DNA of 59,399 nucleotides from Nocardia sienata NBRC 100364 (lineage in GTDB: Bacteria > Actinomycetota > Actinomycetes > Mycobacteriales > Mycobacteriaceae): assembly GCF_001613205.1 (NCBI RefSeq), contig NZ_BDBX01000017.1:1-59399 (forward strand), read 5' to 3'. The notes beneath the pieces were generated by a model that searched no databases, had not been told where the DNA came from, and worked only from the letters and a program-made list of their open reading frames with translations. This document shows, one piece after another, positions 8,379 to 16,940 of the stretch. The position numbers and the translations under genes were made by a program. Within the stretch, counting starts at the first letter, position 1. Each line of letters starts with the position of its first letter.

Positions 8379-8791
8379 GGCCGCACGTCCGGCCGAGGTC
8401 GGTCGCCGGTGGTCGCGGTCCGGGTGAGCATATGCGCTTGCCGCATCCGCCCGTCCGGTGCGAAGCGGCCGAAGAAGTAGACCTCGATGGCGAATTCTCT
8501 GCCGCGCTGCCGGACGTGGAGGGTGTAGCGGGCGGCGATCCGGTCGTTGTCGGCGACGGCCTCGTGTACGTCGATGTGGCTGTCGGGGCGGTTCTTTCGT
8601 ATCGGGCGGGTGTGCGCGATCAGCTTGTCGCGATCCATCCGGTGGCCATCGGCGACCTGCACGATGTCGGGGGTGTGGAACCGGTCGACGACGGCTGCCG
8701 CGTCTTCGTCGCCGGCCAGCAGATGTTCGTTGAAGGAGGTGAAGAAGTCGGCGATGAATCGCGCGGGATCGGTGCCGGTGAAGGCGGGCAT
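8375..8791 (-). CDS. SnoaL-like / nuclear transport factor 2 fold protein
   Basis: 138 aa with the cone-shaped NTF2-like pattern (FFTSFNEHLLAGDEDA, then FHTPDIVQVADG, later YFFGRFAPDGRMRQAH). The family includes polyketide cyclases, isomerases and ligand-binding proteins, so the substrate cannot be told. It is co-transcribed with the HMA-domain gene and faces a divergent TetR gene across two matching operators, so it is probably repressed by that regulator. Confidence 0.75.
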   Translation of the reverse strand: MPAFTGTDPARFIADFFTSFNEHLLAGDEDAAAVVDRFHTPDIVQVADGHRMDRDKLIAHTRPIRKNRPDSHIDVHEAVADNDRIAARYTLHVRQRGREFAIEVYFFGRFAPDGRMRQAHMLTRTATTGDRPRPDVRP

Positions 8792-8821
8792 GAGTCTCCT
8801 GACGGGTGAGCCGCGTTAACT

Positions 8822-8836
8822 CTTACAGAGTGTAAG
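8822..8836. promoter_or_regulatory. TetR operator candidate 1
   Basis: Perfect inverted repeat CTTACA-GAG-TGTAAG, adjacent to the start of the SnoaL-like gene, in the intergenic region shared with the divergent TetR gene. Confidence 0.65.
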
Positions 8837-8855
8837 ATATAAAGCCGTGATAAAT

Positions 8856-8870
8856 TTGACAAGCTGTAAG
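8856..8870. promoter_or_regulatory. TetR operator candidate 2
   Basis: TTGACA-AGC-TGTAAG, a less perfect copy of the CTTACA...TGTAAG dyad, centred 34 bp from the first. Its left half is also a consensus -35 hexamer, so a bound repressor would cover the promoter of the TetR gene. Confidence 0.55.
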
Positions 8871-8887
8871 AGATAGCGAGGGGATCG

Positions 8888-9514
8888 ATGGCTCGTAAGC
8901 AGCGTGCCGACGCCCACCGCAGCAGGGTGGCCATCCTCGACGCGGCCGCGCGCATCCTGAACGAACAGCCCGAGGCAAGCGTCGAAACCATCGCCACGGG
9001 TGCGGGAGTGACCCGTCAGACGGTGTACGCCCACTTTCCCTCCCGTGACCGGCTACTGGTGGCGGTCCTCGACAGGCTCACCGAATTGACCGTCGCCGCG
9101 ATGGACGCCGCCGAGCCGGACGAGGGCCCGGCCGCGGAGGCATTGCTCCGCGTATTCGACGCGGCATCCCGGGAATCCGGGCGCTATCCCACCCTGTTGC
9201 AACAAATCAACGGGTTGCCGACCGCCGCCGCGCAGGACCGTGCTCGGCATGCGCCGATCGCCGATCGCATCGAGCGGGTGATCGAGCGTGGACAGGCCAC
9301 GGGCGAATTCGACAGCCGGCTTCCCGCCGGCTGGCTGGTCGTCGCCGCGATCCACCTCGCCCACGCCGCGAGCGAAGAGCGCGGCAGCGGCCGGATGACC
9401 GGCCCGGACGCCGAGTACGCATTCATCACCAGCCTGATGCGTATCTTTTCTCCGGTGATGGGCTCCGGCTCGGGAACGCCGGACGGTCAGGCCTCGGGAA
9501 TCCGGGCGACATGA
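8888..9514 (+). CDS. TetR family regulator
   Basis: 208 aa from ATG 8888 with GAGGGG just upstream. HTH: SVETIATGAGVTRQTVYAHF followed by PSRDRLL. The C-terminal ligand domain is not assignable to a known ligand. It is divergent from the SnoaL/HMA operon, and the intergenic region carries two CTTACA-type dyads, so it is the likely repressor of both directions. Confidence 0.9.
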   Translation: MARKQRADAHRSRVAILDAAARILNEQPEASVETIATGAGVTRQTVYAHFPSRDRLLVAVLDRLTELTVAAMDAAEPDEGPAAEALLRVFDAASRESGRYPTLLQQINGLPTAAAQDRARHAPIADRIERVIERGQATGEFDSRLPAGWLVVAAIHLAHAASEERGSGRMTGPDAEYAFITSLMRIFSPVMGSGSGTPDGQASGIRAT

Positions 9515-9628
9515 GAGCTTTTGCGGGCACTCCGCCATCGGTGGACGAGCGATTCGAGCGCGGGCCCGCTAGCGCGCTGTGCGGCCCGGTCGTGGGCCGG
9601 CATCCGGCCGCCCGCCTCCGTCGGGCGC

Positions 9629-9838
9629 TCACTGCTCGGGTTCGGGTTCCGTTCGGTCGTCCTCGGGATGCTCCCCGGACAGGACCTTCCCCAACCGGAC
9701 TCTCTCCGGGGAGCGCGTGACGACCTCCTCCAGAATGGCCAGGACCTCCGCCTCGGTGCTGCGGCCGTGATTGTCCGCGCGGATCCGCAGGGCGCGATAC
9801 ACCGCGTCCGGTACATGTCGAACAGATAGCGTCACCAT
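9629..9838 (-). CDS. FitA/VapB-like ribbon-helix-helix antitoxin, solitary
   Basis: 69 aa from ATG 9838. VTLSVRHVPDAVYRALRIRA followed by GRSTEAEVLAILEEVV is typical of FitA-type Arc/MetJ-like DNA-binding antitoxins, with an acidic tail (EHPEDDRTEPEPEQ). The PIN-domain toxin that normally follows is not present: the 110 bp downstream to the TetR gene and the flanking frames show no PIN-like start. It is therefore an orphan antitoxin or a regulator. Confidence 0.75.
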   Translation of the reverse strand: MVTLSVRHVPDAVYRALRIRADNHGRSTEAEVLAILEEVVTRSPERVRLGKVLSGEHPEDDRTEPEPEQ

Positions 9839-10122
9839 GGTGGGCGTCTTTCGTCGACAGTGGTCGGTGACCAGATTATATTTCGCGGTCCGGCAAACTG
9901 CCGATGCCGGTGGCGTCTCGTTCCGATATATGCCGTGCGACGTGCTCGCACGGGGCGGGCCGGGCCCATTCGGCTGGTCATCGTAAAGTATTCGGCCGAA
10001 ACATGTTCCGGCACAGCGAATATGGCGCAAAATCGAAAATCGTCTGTGTGAAGAGAAAGTCCGGACCGGACGGTTCGGCACGGTGCGCGCTGTTTCACGC
10101 GCATCCGGAAAGTGAGGCGGAT

Positions 10123-11295
10123 ATGAATCACAAACTCTGGTTGCTCGGCCGGCTCGTCGCGGTGGGCGGGCATATCCTGGGCGAGAAGCTCACCGGGCAC
10201 CGGGCCCGCACGATCGACGATGTGCCCGCCTCCGGCGCCGCGCTCACCCCCGAGTGGCTGACCGCGGTGCTCTGTCGGGAGACTCCCGGCGCCGAAGTGG
10301 TCGCCTTCGACACCACGGGTGGCAGCAGCGGCACCTCCACGCGGGTGGCGATCCGGGTGGAGTACAACGGGGCGGGCCGGGCGGCCGGGCTACCGGAGGC
10401 ATTGTTCGCCAAGACCACGACCTCGTTGAGTCAGCGCATCCTGCTCGGCGGCGGCAAGATGATCGACGGCGAGACACGGTTCTTCCGCGATTTCCGGCCG
10501 AAACTGGAGATCCAGGCCCCGCTCGGCTATTGGGGGGCCTCGGATCCGGCCTCGTGGCGATCGATCGCGCTGATGGAGGATATCGCCGTGACGCGGGGAG
10601 CGGTGTTCAGCGAACCCACCGCGGCGATCGGCCGGGCCGAAATGGAGGATCTGGTCCGCAACCTCGCACGGTTGCACGGGACGTTCTGGGAGGATCCCGC
10701 CATCGAGGTCCTCAAGACCACCAACGAGGCGTTGCAGGCATATCTCGCGGCCATCGATATGAAGACCCGCTGCGCGGTGGGCCTGGACCGGGCGGCCGAA
10801 GTGGTGCCGGAAAGCCTGCACGGACAGGCGGACCGGCTGTGGTCCGGAGTCGAGCGTGCGGTGGATCTGGCCACGAGCGAACTCCCGCATACCCTGCTGC
10901 ACGGCGACCCGCATATCGGCCAGACCTACCGGACCGCAGAGGGGCGGATGGGTTATGTGGACTGGCAGGTCGTGATGCGCGGCGGCTGGGGGCACGATTT
11001 CGCCTATACGGTCAATTCCGGTTGCGAACCGGAGGATCGCCGGGCCTGGGCCGAAGAGCTGCTGCGGGCATATCTGGAGGAATTGGCCGAGGCCGGCGGT
11101 GCGGCACCCGATTTCGATACCGCCTGGCTGATCTACCGGCAGCAGTCGATGTTCGCCTACGCGGCATGGGCATTCACCATCGGCCGGGCCGCGTATCAGC
11201 CCGAGATGCAATCGAAGGAGACCTGCCTCACACTTTTGCGGCGGATCACCTCGGCCATCGACGACAACCGATCACTGGAGGCGCTCGGCGTCTGA
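10123..11295 (+). CDS. APH/EcKinase-like phosphotransferase
   Basis: 390 aa from ATG 10123, preceded by GTGAGGCGG. The catalytic loop HGDPHIGQTY and the metal-binding YVDWQ place it in the APH-like kinase superfamily, close to the ecdysteroid-kinase-like group common in Nocardia and Mycobacterium. It transfers phosphate to a hydroxyl group of a small molecule or acyl-CoA. The P450 and ACAD10/11-like dehydrogenase that follow suggest a hydroxy-lipid substrate, although terminators separate the genes. Upstream, 9839-10122 is AT-rich and contains the palindrome TTCGGCCGAA (9991-10000). Confidence 0.85.
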   Translation: MNHKLWLLGRLVAVGGHILGEKLTGHRARTIDDVPASGAALTPEWLTAVLCRETPGAEVVAFDTTGGSSGTSTRVAIRVEYNGAGRAAGLPEALFAKTTTSLSQRILLGGGKMIDGETRFFRDFRPKLEIQAPLGYWGASDPASWRSIALMEDIAVTRGAVFSEPTAAIGRAEMEDLVRNLARLHGTFWEDPAIEVLKTTNEALQAYLAAIDMKTRCAVGLDRAAEVVPESLHGQADRLWSGVERAVDLATSELPHTLLHGDPHIGQTYRTAEGRMGYVDWQVVMRGGWGHDFAYTVNSGCEPEDRRAWAEELLRAYLEELAEAGGAAPDFDTAWLIYRQQSMFAYAAWAFTIGRAAYQPEMQSKETCLTLLRRITSAIDDNRSLEALGV

Positions 11296-11306
11296 TACCC
11301 GTTGCG

Positions 11307-11341
11307 CCGGCCGGGCTCCGGATTCGCCGAGCCCCGGCCGG
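11307..11341. terminator. Intrinsic terminator-like hairpin after the kinase gene
   Basis: CCGGCCGGGCTC (11307-11318) pairs with GAGCCCCGGCCGG (11329-11341) with one bulged C and a 10-base loop. There is no clear T run, as is usual in actinomycetes. Confidence 0.65.
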
Positions 11342-11588
11342 GTCGCAGTGGTGGAAAAGCCGAGCGAAATCTTCGGACCGGACCGATCGAAAATGTGCGG
11401 ACTAGTCCAACAAAATGCGAAAAAGTCAGCTGTACAACTTGTTTCGCAATCGATCCGATTCCGTGACCATGTCGTACCATCGCCTGGTTCCGGCTCGAGA
11501 CAGGAGATTCCTGCAGGAGGAGCCTCGAACCGGGATCGGCCGGTGGAAAACCATCGGCTCCGCAACCGGACGGTATGGAGTTTCGTAC

Positions 11589-12872
11589 TTGACTACCTCG
11601 GATTACCGAAGCCACGCCCAGACCCACGTGCACGGGTCGCCGATCGATTCCGATGATCCGCGGATACCGCTGTACCTGCCGGAATTCGCCGCCGATCCGC
11701 ACCGGTTCTACCGCGAGATGCGGGCTCGGTACGGGTCGCTGGCGCCGGTGGAACTGGCCCCCGGAGTGCCCGCAACCCTGGTGATCGGTTACAACACCGC
11801 CCTGCGGGTGCTCAACGATCCGGACCGCTTCCCCGCCGACCCCCGGGTCTGGCAGAAGGATATTCCGGCCGAATGCCCGATCCTGCCGCTGCTGGAGTGG
11901 CGGCCGATGGCCAGCCGTTGTGCCGGGCAGGAATTCGTGCGCTATCGGCAGGCGATCACCGCGAGCATGGACGAAGTGGACATGTACGCGATCCACACGG
12001 TCGTCGAGAACATCGCGGGCCCGCTGATCAACTCGTTCTGTGAGGACGGCCGGGCGGAGTTGATCCAGCAGTATGTGTTCCCGCTGGCCTTCCAGGTGAT
12101 CAACTATCTGCTCGGCTGCCCGCCGGAGATCGGTCAGCAGGTCGCGGCCGGGACGGCCGCGCTGCTCGAGGGGGTGGACGCCGAAGCCGGCAGTCGGATG
12201 CTGGGCGAGGCCCTGATGAACCTGGTGCTGCTCAAGCGCGAGCAGCCGGGTAGCGATATCACCTCGGTGCTGCTGCAGCATCCGGTGGAGCTGTCCGAGG
12301 AGGAGGTGTCCCACCACGTCTCGCAGGTGTACGGCACCGGGATCGAATTCGAGCTGAACCTCATCGTCAACACACTGCTGCTGATCCTCACCGACGAGCG
12401 TTTCGGCGGCAGCGTCCTCGGTGGGAACCTCACCTCCCGCGACGCCCTGGACGAGGTGCTGTTCAACGACCCGCCGCTGGCGAATCTGCTGATCACCTAT
12501 CCGCGGATGCCGATCCTGCTCGACGATGTGTGGCTCCCCGCGCACCAGCCCGTGGTGATCAGCATGGCGGCCTGCAACAACGACCCCGCCATCCGCACCT
12601 CGGAGCTGACGGGCAATCGCGCCCACCTGGCATGGGGCCTGGGCCCACACGCCTGCCCCGCCCAGTCCCTGGCCTATATGGTCGCCGAGGGCGCGATCGA
12701 TCAGTTGCTGGACGCGATACCGGAGATGCGCGCGGACTTCCCCGAGGGCGAGCCGGTCTGGCGGCCGGGCCCCTTCCATCGATCGCTGGCGGGCCTGCCG
12801 GTGACATTTCCCCCGCAGGCCCCCTTGCCTGGATACGGGGACACCGCCGCCCGGCCCGCCGTGCGCGCCTGA
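11589..12872 (+). CDS. Cytochrome P450, CYP157-like, lacking ExxR and the I-helix threonine
   Basis: 427 aa from TTG 11589, which has GGAG at proper spacing; an in-frame ATG lies at 11469. The haem loop WGLGPHACPAQSLAY is intact (the Cys is the haem ligand). The K-helix motif, normally ExxR, reads EVLFNDPP (E-x-x-F). The I helix, where AGxE/D-T-T is expected, reads GTGIEFELNLI, so the oxygen-activating threonine is missing. Streptomyces CYP157 enzymes are known to lack ExxR. Loss of both motifs raises doubt about ordinary monooxygenation. It has its own strong terminator downstream, and no ferredoxin gene is adjacent. Confidence 0.88.
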   Translation: MTTSDYRSHAQTHVHGSPIDSDDPRIPLYLPEFAADPHRFYREMRARYGSLAPVELAPGVPATLVIGYNTALRVLNDPDRFPADPRVWQKDIPAECPILPLLEWRPMASRCAGQEFVRYRQAITASMDEVDMYAIHTVVENIAGPLINSFCEDGRAELIQQYVFPLAFQVINYLLGCPPEIGQQVAAGTAALLEGVDAEAGSRMLGEALMNLVLLKREQPGSDITSVLLQHPVELSEEEVSHHVSQVYGTGIEFELNLIVNTLLLILTDERFGGSVLGGNLTSRDALDEVLFNDPPLANLLITYPRMPILLDDVWLPAHQPVVISMAACNNDPAIRTSELTGNRAHLAWGLGPHACPAQSLAYMVAEGAIDQLLDAIPEMRADFPEGEPVWRPGPFHRSLAGLPVTFPPQAPLPGYGDTAARPAVRA

Positions 12873-12895
12873 GCGCCGCGGCCGGCCGCCCTCAC

Positions 12896-12927
12896 CAGGG
12901 CCCGAACCCCACGGGGTCCGGGCCCTG
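12896..12927. terminator. Intrinsic terminator hairpin after the P450 gene
   Basis: CAGGGCCCG (12896-12904) pairs perfectly with CGGGCCCTG (12919-12927), with an inner ACCCC/GGGGT stem, followed by TGTCGT. Confidence 0.8.
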
Positions 12928-12970
12928 TGTCGTGCTCGTCCCGGGTTCACCGGTTCCACGGGCCGATGTA

Positions 12971-12988
12971 CTTGAATCCGGATTCAAG
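12971..12988. promoter_or_regulatory. 18-bp perfect palindrome, operator of the acyl-CoA dehydrogenase gene
   Basis: CTTGAATCCGGATTCAAG, directly upstream of a TAGGCT -10-like hexamer (12992-12997) and 53 bases before the dehydrogenase start. Position and shape fit a TetR-type repressor site. The nearest candidate is the TetR gene at 15254, but no second copy is seen near that gene. Confidence 0.7.
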
Positions 12989-13041
12989 TTTAGGCTACCG
13001 TCGGGAGGGCATCGAGCCGCGCCCCGACGATCGGAGTTCTC

Positions 13042-14274
13042 GTGGAACTGTTCACCTCGACCGAGCGTGCCCGGGAGTATCGGCGCACCCTGCTCGCGTT
13101 CATGGACGACAGCGTGTATCCGGCCGAGCCGATCTATGCCCAGCAGATGGCCGCGGCGGGCGATCCGCATCATCACCCGCAGATCCTGGAGGATCTCAAA
13201 GCCGAGGCCAAGCAGCGGGGCTTGTGGAATCTGTTCCACCCGCATCCGGAGTGGGGCCCGGGCCTGTCCAATCTGGAGTACGCGCCGCTGGCCGAGATCA
13301 TGGGCCGCAGTCCGGCGCTGGCGCCCGAGGCGTGTAACTGTTCGGCGCCCGATACCGGCAATATGGAAGTCTTCACCCTCTTCGGCACCGAGGAGCACAA
13401 GCAGCGCTGGCTCGAACCGCTGCTGGCGGGCACCATCCGCTCGGCGTTCGCGATGACCGAGCCCGGGGTCGCCAGTTCCGATGCCACCAATGTGGAGATG
13501 CGGATGGAACGCGACGGCGACGAGTATGTGCTCAACGGCCGGAAATGGTTCGCCTCCAATGCCATGCACGCCAATTGCAAGGTGCTCATCGTGATGGGCA
13601 AGACCGATCCGGACGCTCCCAAGCACCGCCAGCAGTCGATGATGGTGGTGCCGATCGACGCGCCGGGCGTCACCGTCGTACGCAACCTGCCGGTGTTCGG
13701 CTATGTCGATCGGGAGGGGCACGCCGAGATCGAGTTCACCGATGTGCGGGTCCCGGTCACGGATGTGCTGAAGGGCGAGGGCGAGGGTTTCGCGATCAGC
13801 CAGGCCCGGCTGGGCCCCGGCCGCATCCATCACGCCATGCGCGCGATCGGAATGGCCGAACGCGCGCTGGAACTCATGTGCGCCCGGGCGGATTCGCGGA
13901 CGACCTTCGGACGCAAGGTCAGCGAACGGGCCAATATCCGGGACTGGATCGCCGAGGCCCGCATCGATATCGAACAGGCACGGCTGCTCACCCTGAAAAC
14001 CGCCTGGATGATGGATACGGTCGGCAACAAGGAGGCCCGCACCGAGATCGCCGCGATCAAGATCGCCGCGCCGGTGATGGCACTGCGGATCGTCGACCGC
14101 GCCATCCAGGTGTACGGCGCGGCGGGCGTGACCGAAGACTTCCCGCTCGCGAGTATGTACGCCCATCTGCGTACTCTGCGGATCGCCGATGGTCCCGACG
14201 AGGTGCACAAACTGACGATCGCCCGGGCCGAACTCGGTAAGGCCCGCGCGGCGGCCGAAGCCGCCGGCAGCTAG
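13042..14274 (+). CDS. Acyl-CoA dehydrogenase, ACAD10/11-like
   Basis: 410 aa from GTG 13042 with GGAG upstream. FAD/acyl-CoA signatures: [33 protein letters not shown], and near the C-terminus [20 protein letters not shown] with [12 protein letters not shown]. These, and [18 protein letters not shown], are typical of the ACAD10/ACAD11/LvaC branch, in which related enzymes work with an APH-type kinase to process 4-hydroxyacyl-CoAs by phosphorylation and elimination (known for mammals and Pseudomonas levulinate catabolism). An APH-like kinase gene lies 1.7 kb upstream. Substrate here is inferred only. Confidence 0.9.
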   Translation: MELFTSTERAREYRRTLLAFMDDSVYPAEPIYAQQMAAAGDPHHHPQILEDLKAEAKQRGLWNLFHPHPEWGPGLSNLEYAPLAEIMGRSPALAPEACNCSAPDTGNMEVFTLFGTEEHKQRWLEPLLAGTIRSAFAMTEPGVASSDATNVEMRMERDGDEYVLNGRKWFASNAMHANCKVLIVMGKTDPDAPKHRQQSMMVVPIDAPGVTVVRNLPVFGYVDREGHAEIEFTDVRVPVTDVLKGEGEGFAISQARLGPGRIHHAMRAIGMAERALELMCARADSRTTFGRKVSERANIRDWIAEARIDIEQARLLTLKTAWMMDTVGNKEARTEIAAIKIAAPVMALRIVDRAIQVYGAAGVTEDFPLASMYAHLRTLRIADGPDEVHKLTIARAELGKARAAAEAAGS

Positions 14275-14400
14275 TGGTTGCCGCCCGGCTCGTGGACATA
14301 GCCCGGGCGCTGCGGCTCGTCGCCCGATACGTTGGACATGTCCGGTCGGCGCCCGGCCGTTCTCCCCGGCGCGATCCGGGCGGGCACGAGGAGGCAACCC

Positions 14401-15174
14401 ATGACGGTCGAGACCGGAACCGCGCCGCGGCGGCAGCACATACTGCTGGAACTGGGCTTCGCGACCACGCGGGCCGGCGACGAGCTGCACGGGTCGGCGA
14501 CGATCACCCCGCAGATGCATGTCCCCGGTACCGAGCGGCTGCGCACCTCGGTGCTGGCCACCTGGACCGATACGGTGACCGGGCTGCTGGCCGCGCTCAC
14601 CCTGGGGCCGCGAGTGCCGGTCACTCTCGAACTCGATGTGCACCTGTACCGGCCGGCGCCGGGATCCGGCGAGGTCCGGGCAGTGGGGCGCAAGATCAAA
14701 GCGGGGCGGTCGGTGTTCGTCGCGGAGGTCGAATGGACCGTCGACGGCGAACCGTTCGCCTTCGGCGGCGGATCGTTCATGGTCTCGCCCGACGCGGACC
14801 TGCGCCTGCCCGCCGGGTTGAGCGTCGATATGCCGGTGTCGGACCGGCTGCTCGAGGTGCCGCTCGCCGAACGAGCGGGGTGTGTGCGCCGCGGCCCGGG
14901 CACCGCGGTGCTGCCGCGCACCGACGACGGCCTGAACGCCTCGCGCACCGTCAACGGTGGTCTGATCGCTCTCGCGGCGGAGGAGGCCATCCTGTCGCTG
15001 GCGCCCGGATCCACCCTGAGCACGCTCGGTCTGCGGTATCTGCAACCCGCCCGGGTGGGGCCGGTGGTCGCCGACGCGACACTGCGGGCCGAGGTCGGAC
15101 GGGCGACGCTGCGCGATACCGGGAATTCCGATCGGATCACCACGCTGGCGACAAGCCGCCTGTTCCCGGCGTGA
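14401..15174 (+). CDS. Hotdog-fold protein (double hotdog, PaaI/acyl-CoA thioesterase-like)
   Basis: 257 aa from ATG 14401, GAGG upstream. It appears to contain two hotdog units: the first around ATWTDTVTGLLAALTLGP and VTLELDVHLYRPAPGSGE, the second around VNGGLIALAAEEAI and LGLRYLQPARVGPVVADATL. Likely an acyl-CoA thioesterase or hydratase acting with the acyl-CoA dehydrogenase 126 bp upstream in the same orientation. I cannot name a catalytic residue with certainty. Confidence 0.75.
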   Translation: MTVETGTAPRRQHILLELGFATTRAGDELHGSATITPQMHVPGTERLRTSVLATWTDTVTGLLAALTLGPRVPVTLELDVHLYRPAPGSGEVRAVGRKIKAGRSVFVAEVEWTVDGEPFAFGGGSFMVSPDADLRLPAGLSVDMPVSDRLLEVPLAERAGCVRRGPGTAVLPRTDDGLNASRTVNGGLIALAAEEAILSLAPGSTLSTLGLRYLQPARVGPVVADATLRAEVGRATLRDTGNSDRITTLATSRLFPA

Positions 15175-15253
15175 ACGCGGTACCCGAGCCGATTCGCGCC
15201 CGCTGCTACCGGCTCCGGCCTGCCCGCCGGTCCGCGATGACGGCGAGTGCCCG

Positions 15254-15958
15254 GTGAACGGCCGGCCAGACAGCACCTCCGCGAGCCGGACAACCGGCCC
15301 GAAGGCGGCGCCGGACGCCGCGGCGGCCGGTCGACCGACCCGGCCCGCCCCGAAGAGCCGCCGGGGGATCCGCACGCGCGCGGCACTGATCGAGGCGGCT
15401 CGCGAGGTTTTCGAAGCCGACGGGTTCGTCGACGCCCGGATCAGCGATATCACCCGGACGGCCGGGGTGGCGTCGGGGTCGTTCTATACCCATTTCGACA
15501 GCAAAGAAGAGATTTTCGCCGCAGTCGCCGAGCAGGTCCGGGAGGAGATGCTGCATCCGCACGTCCGGGCGCGCGCCGGTAGCGAGGATCCACGCGACTG
15601 GATCGCCGCGGCGAACCGGGAGTACCTGAGATCCTATCGACGTAATGCGCGGCTGATGGCCGTGCTCGAGCAGGTGTCCCGGGTCGACCCGCATTTCGCC
15701 GCGCTGCGGGCCGAGCGGGCCTCGGCGTTCATCGATCGCAATGCGGCGTTGATCCGGGATCTGCAGGAGCGCGGTCTGATCACGGCGCGGTTGGACGCAC
15801 GGGTGACGGCGCTGGCCTTGTCGAGCATGGTGAGCAAGGTGGCGTACCTGGTGTTCGTGGAGGGGGAGGAGATCGATTTCGACACCTTGCTGGAGACTCT
15901 CGATTGGATCTGGTGCAGCGCGCTGCAGCTGACCGGATCGGGCGGCGCGGCGACGTAA
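15254..15958 (+). CDS. TetR family regulator
   Basis: 234 aa from GTG 15254. A 35-residue Ala/Pro/Arg-rich extension precedes the HTH (RISDITRTAGVASGSFYTHF). The C-terminal domain (LMAVLEQVSRVDPHF) resembles regulators of fatty-acid and steroid genes. It is the last gene of the dehydrogenase/thioesterase block and the best candidate to bind the palindrome at 12971-12988. Downstream start codons are rare, so the extension may be real or the true start may be a non-ATG codon nearer the HTH. Confidence 0.88.
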   Translation: MNGRPDSTSASRTTGPKAAPDAAAAGRPTRPAPKSRRGIRTRAALIEAAREVFEADGFVDARISDITRTAGVASGSFYTHFDSKEEIFAAVAEQVREEMLHPHVRARAGSEDPRDWIAAANREYLRSYRRNARLMAVLEQVSRVDPHFAALRAERASAFIDRNAALIRDLQERGLITARLDARVTALALSSMVSKVAYLVFVEGEEIDFDTLLETLDWIWCSALQLTGSGGAAT

Positions 15959-16059
15959 TCCGGTCGAGCCCTGGCCGAAGACTCTGCGGGCCTGCATCAT
16001 TGGCATGTTCTGCCGGTATACCGCGCAGACGAGCGACCCGGAACCGATAGGGGCAGAGA

Positions 16060-16869
16060 ATGACCGAAACCGGCCGCAAAACGGCGCCCGTGAACCAGAC
16101 CGTACCCAGCAGCGCCCGGATCTACGATTACGTTCTCGGCGGAAAAGACCATTACCCGGTGGACCGGGACGCCGCCGAGAAAGTGGTGGCGGCGTTTCCC
16201 ACCGTCCGGGTCGCCGCTCGGCAGAACCGGAACTTCATGCACCGCGCGGTGAACGAGATCACCGCGGCCGGTGTCACCCAGTTCCTGGATATCGGTACCG
16301 GAATCCCCACCGAGCCGAATCTGCACCAGGTGGCGCAGGCCGCGCAGCCCGCGGCTCGGGTGGTCTATGTGGACAACGATCCGATCGTGCTCGCCCATGC
16401 CCGTGCGTTGCTGGTCGGCACACCCGAAGGTCGCACCACCTACATCGATGCCGACCTCACCGACCCCACGGCGATCCTGTCGGCGCCGCAATTGCGCGAA
16501 ACGCTCGATCTGGAGCGCCCGGTGGCGCTGAGCCTGGTCGCCGTCCTGCATTTCCTGAACGCCGAACAGGACCCCTACGGTGTGGTCGCGACGCTGGTGG
16601 ACGCCCTCGCACCCGGTTCGTTCGTGGTCGCCTCCCACATCACCGCCGACCTCGCTCCGGAGACCATGGCGCGTGCGCTCGAGGTGTACCGGCAGAGCGG
16701 GGTGTTCGCCCGGTCCCGGAACCGGGACGAATTCGCCCGGTTCTTCGACGGTCTGGAGTTGCTGGAGCCGGGGGTCGTCGTGGCCAACCAGTGGCGTCCG
16801 GCGGGTGAGTCACCGGAATGGCTGGATACGCAGGTGAACTGCTGGGCCGGGGTCGCGCGGAAGCGATAG
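16060..16869 (+). CDS. DUF574 SAM-dependent methyltransferase
   Basis: 269 aa. SSARIYDYVLGGKDHYPVDR at the N-terminus and FLDIGTGIPTEPNLHQVA (SAM-binding motif I) with VVYVDNDPIVLAHARALL (motif II) define the large actinobacterial DUF574/Methyltransf_19 family. Substrates of the family are mostly unknown. The gene is monocistronic, convergent with an SDR gene. Confidence 0.92.
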   Translation: MTETGRKTAPVNQTVPSSARIYDYVLGGKDHYPVDRDAAEKVVAAFPTVRVAARQNRNFMHRAVNEITAAGVTQFLDIGTGIPTEPNLHQVAQAAQPAARVVYVDNDPIVLAHARALLVGTPEGRTTYIDADLTDPTAILSAPQLRETLDLERPVALSLVAVLHFLNAEQDPYGVVATLVDALAPGSFVVASHITADLAPETMARALEVYRQSGVFARSRNRDEFARFFDGLELLEPGVVVANQWRPAGESPEWLDTQVNCWAGVARKR

Positions 16870-16940
16870 CCCGCCCGGACATCGCGGATCGGCGACCGGA
16901 CAGGGTCACCGGCACATATCCGGCGCAGGGCAGTCCGTGG

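Noticed and set aside
9426..9632. A PIN-domain toxin partner of the FitA-like antitoxin
   Set aside because: Frames downstream of the antitoxin lack the PIN start (VLDTN-like) and acidic residues.
12892..15453. An 853-codon open frame on the minus strand opposite the acyl-CoA dehydrogenase and hotdog genes
   Set aside because: Antisense shadow of high-GC coding DNA: the plus strand encodes recognisable proteins throughout, and the minus-strand translation is low-complexity Arg/Gly/Pro/His.
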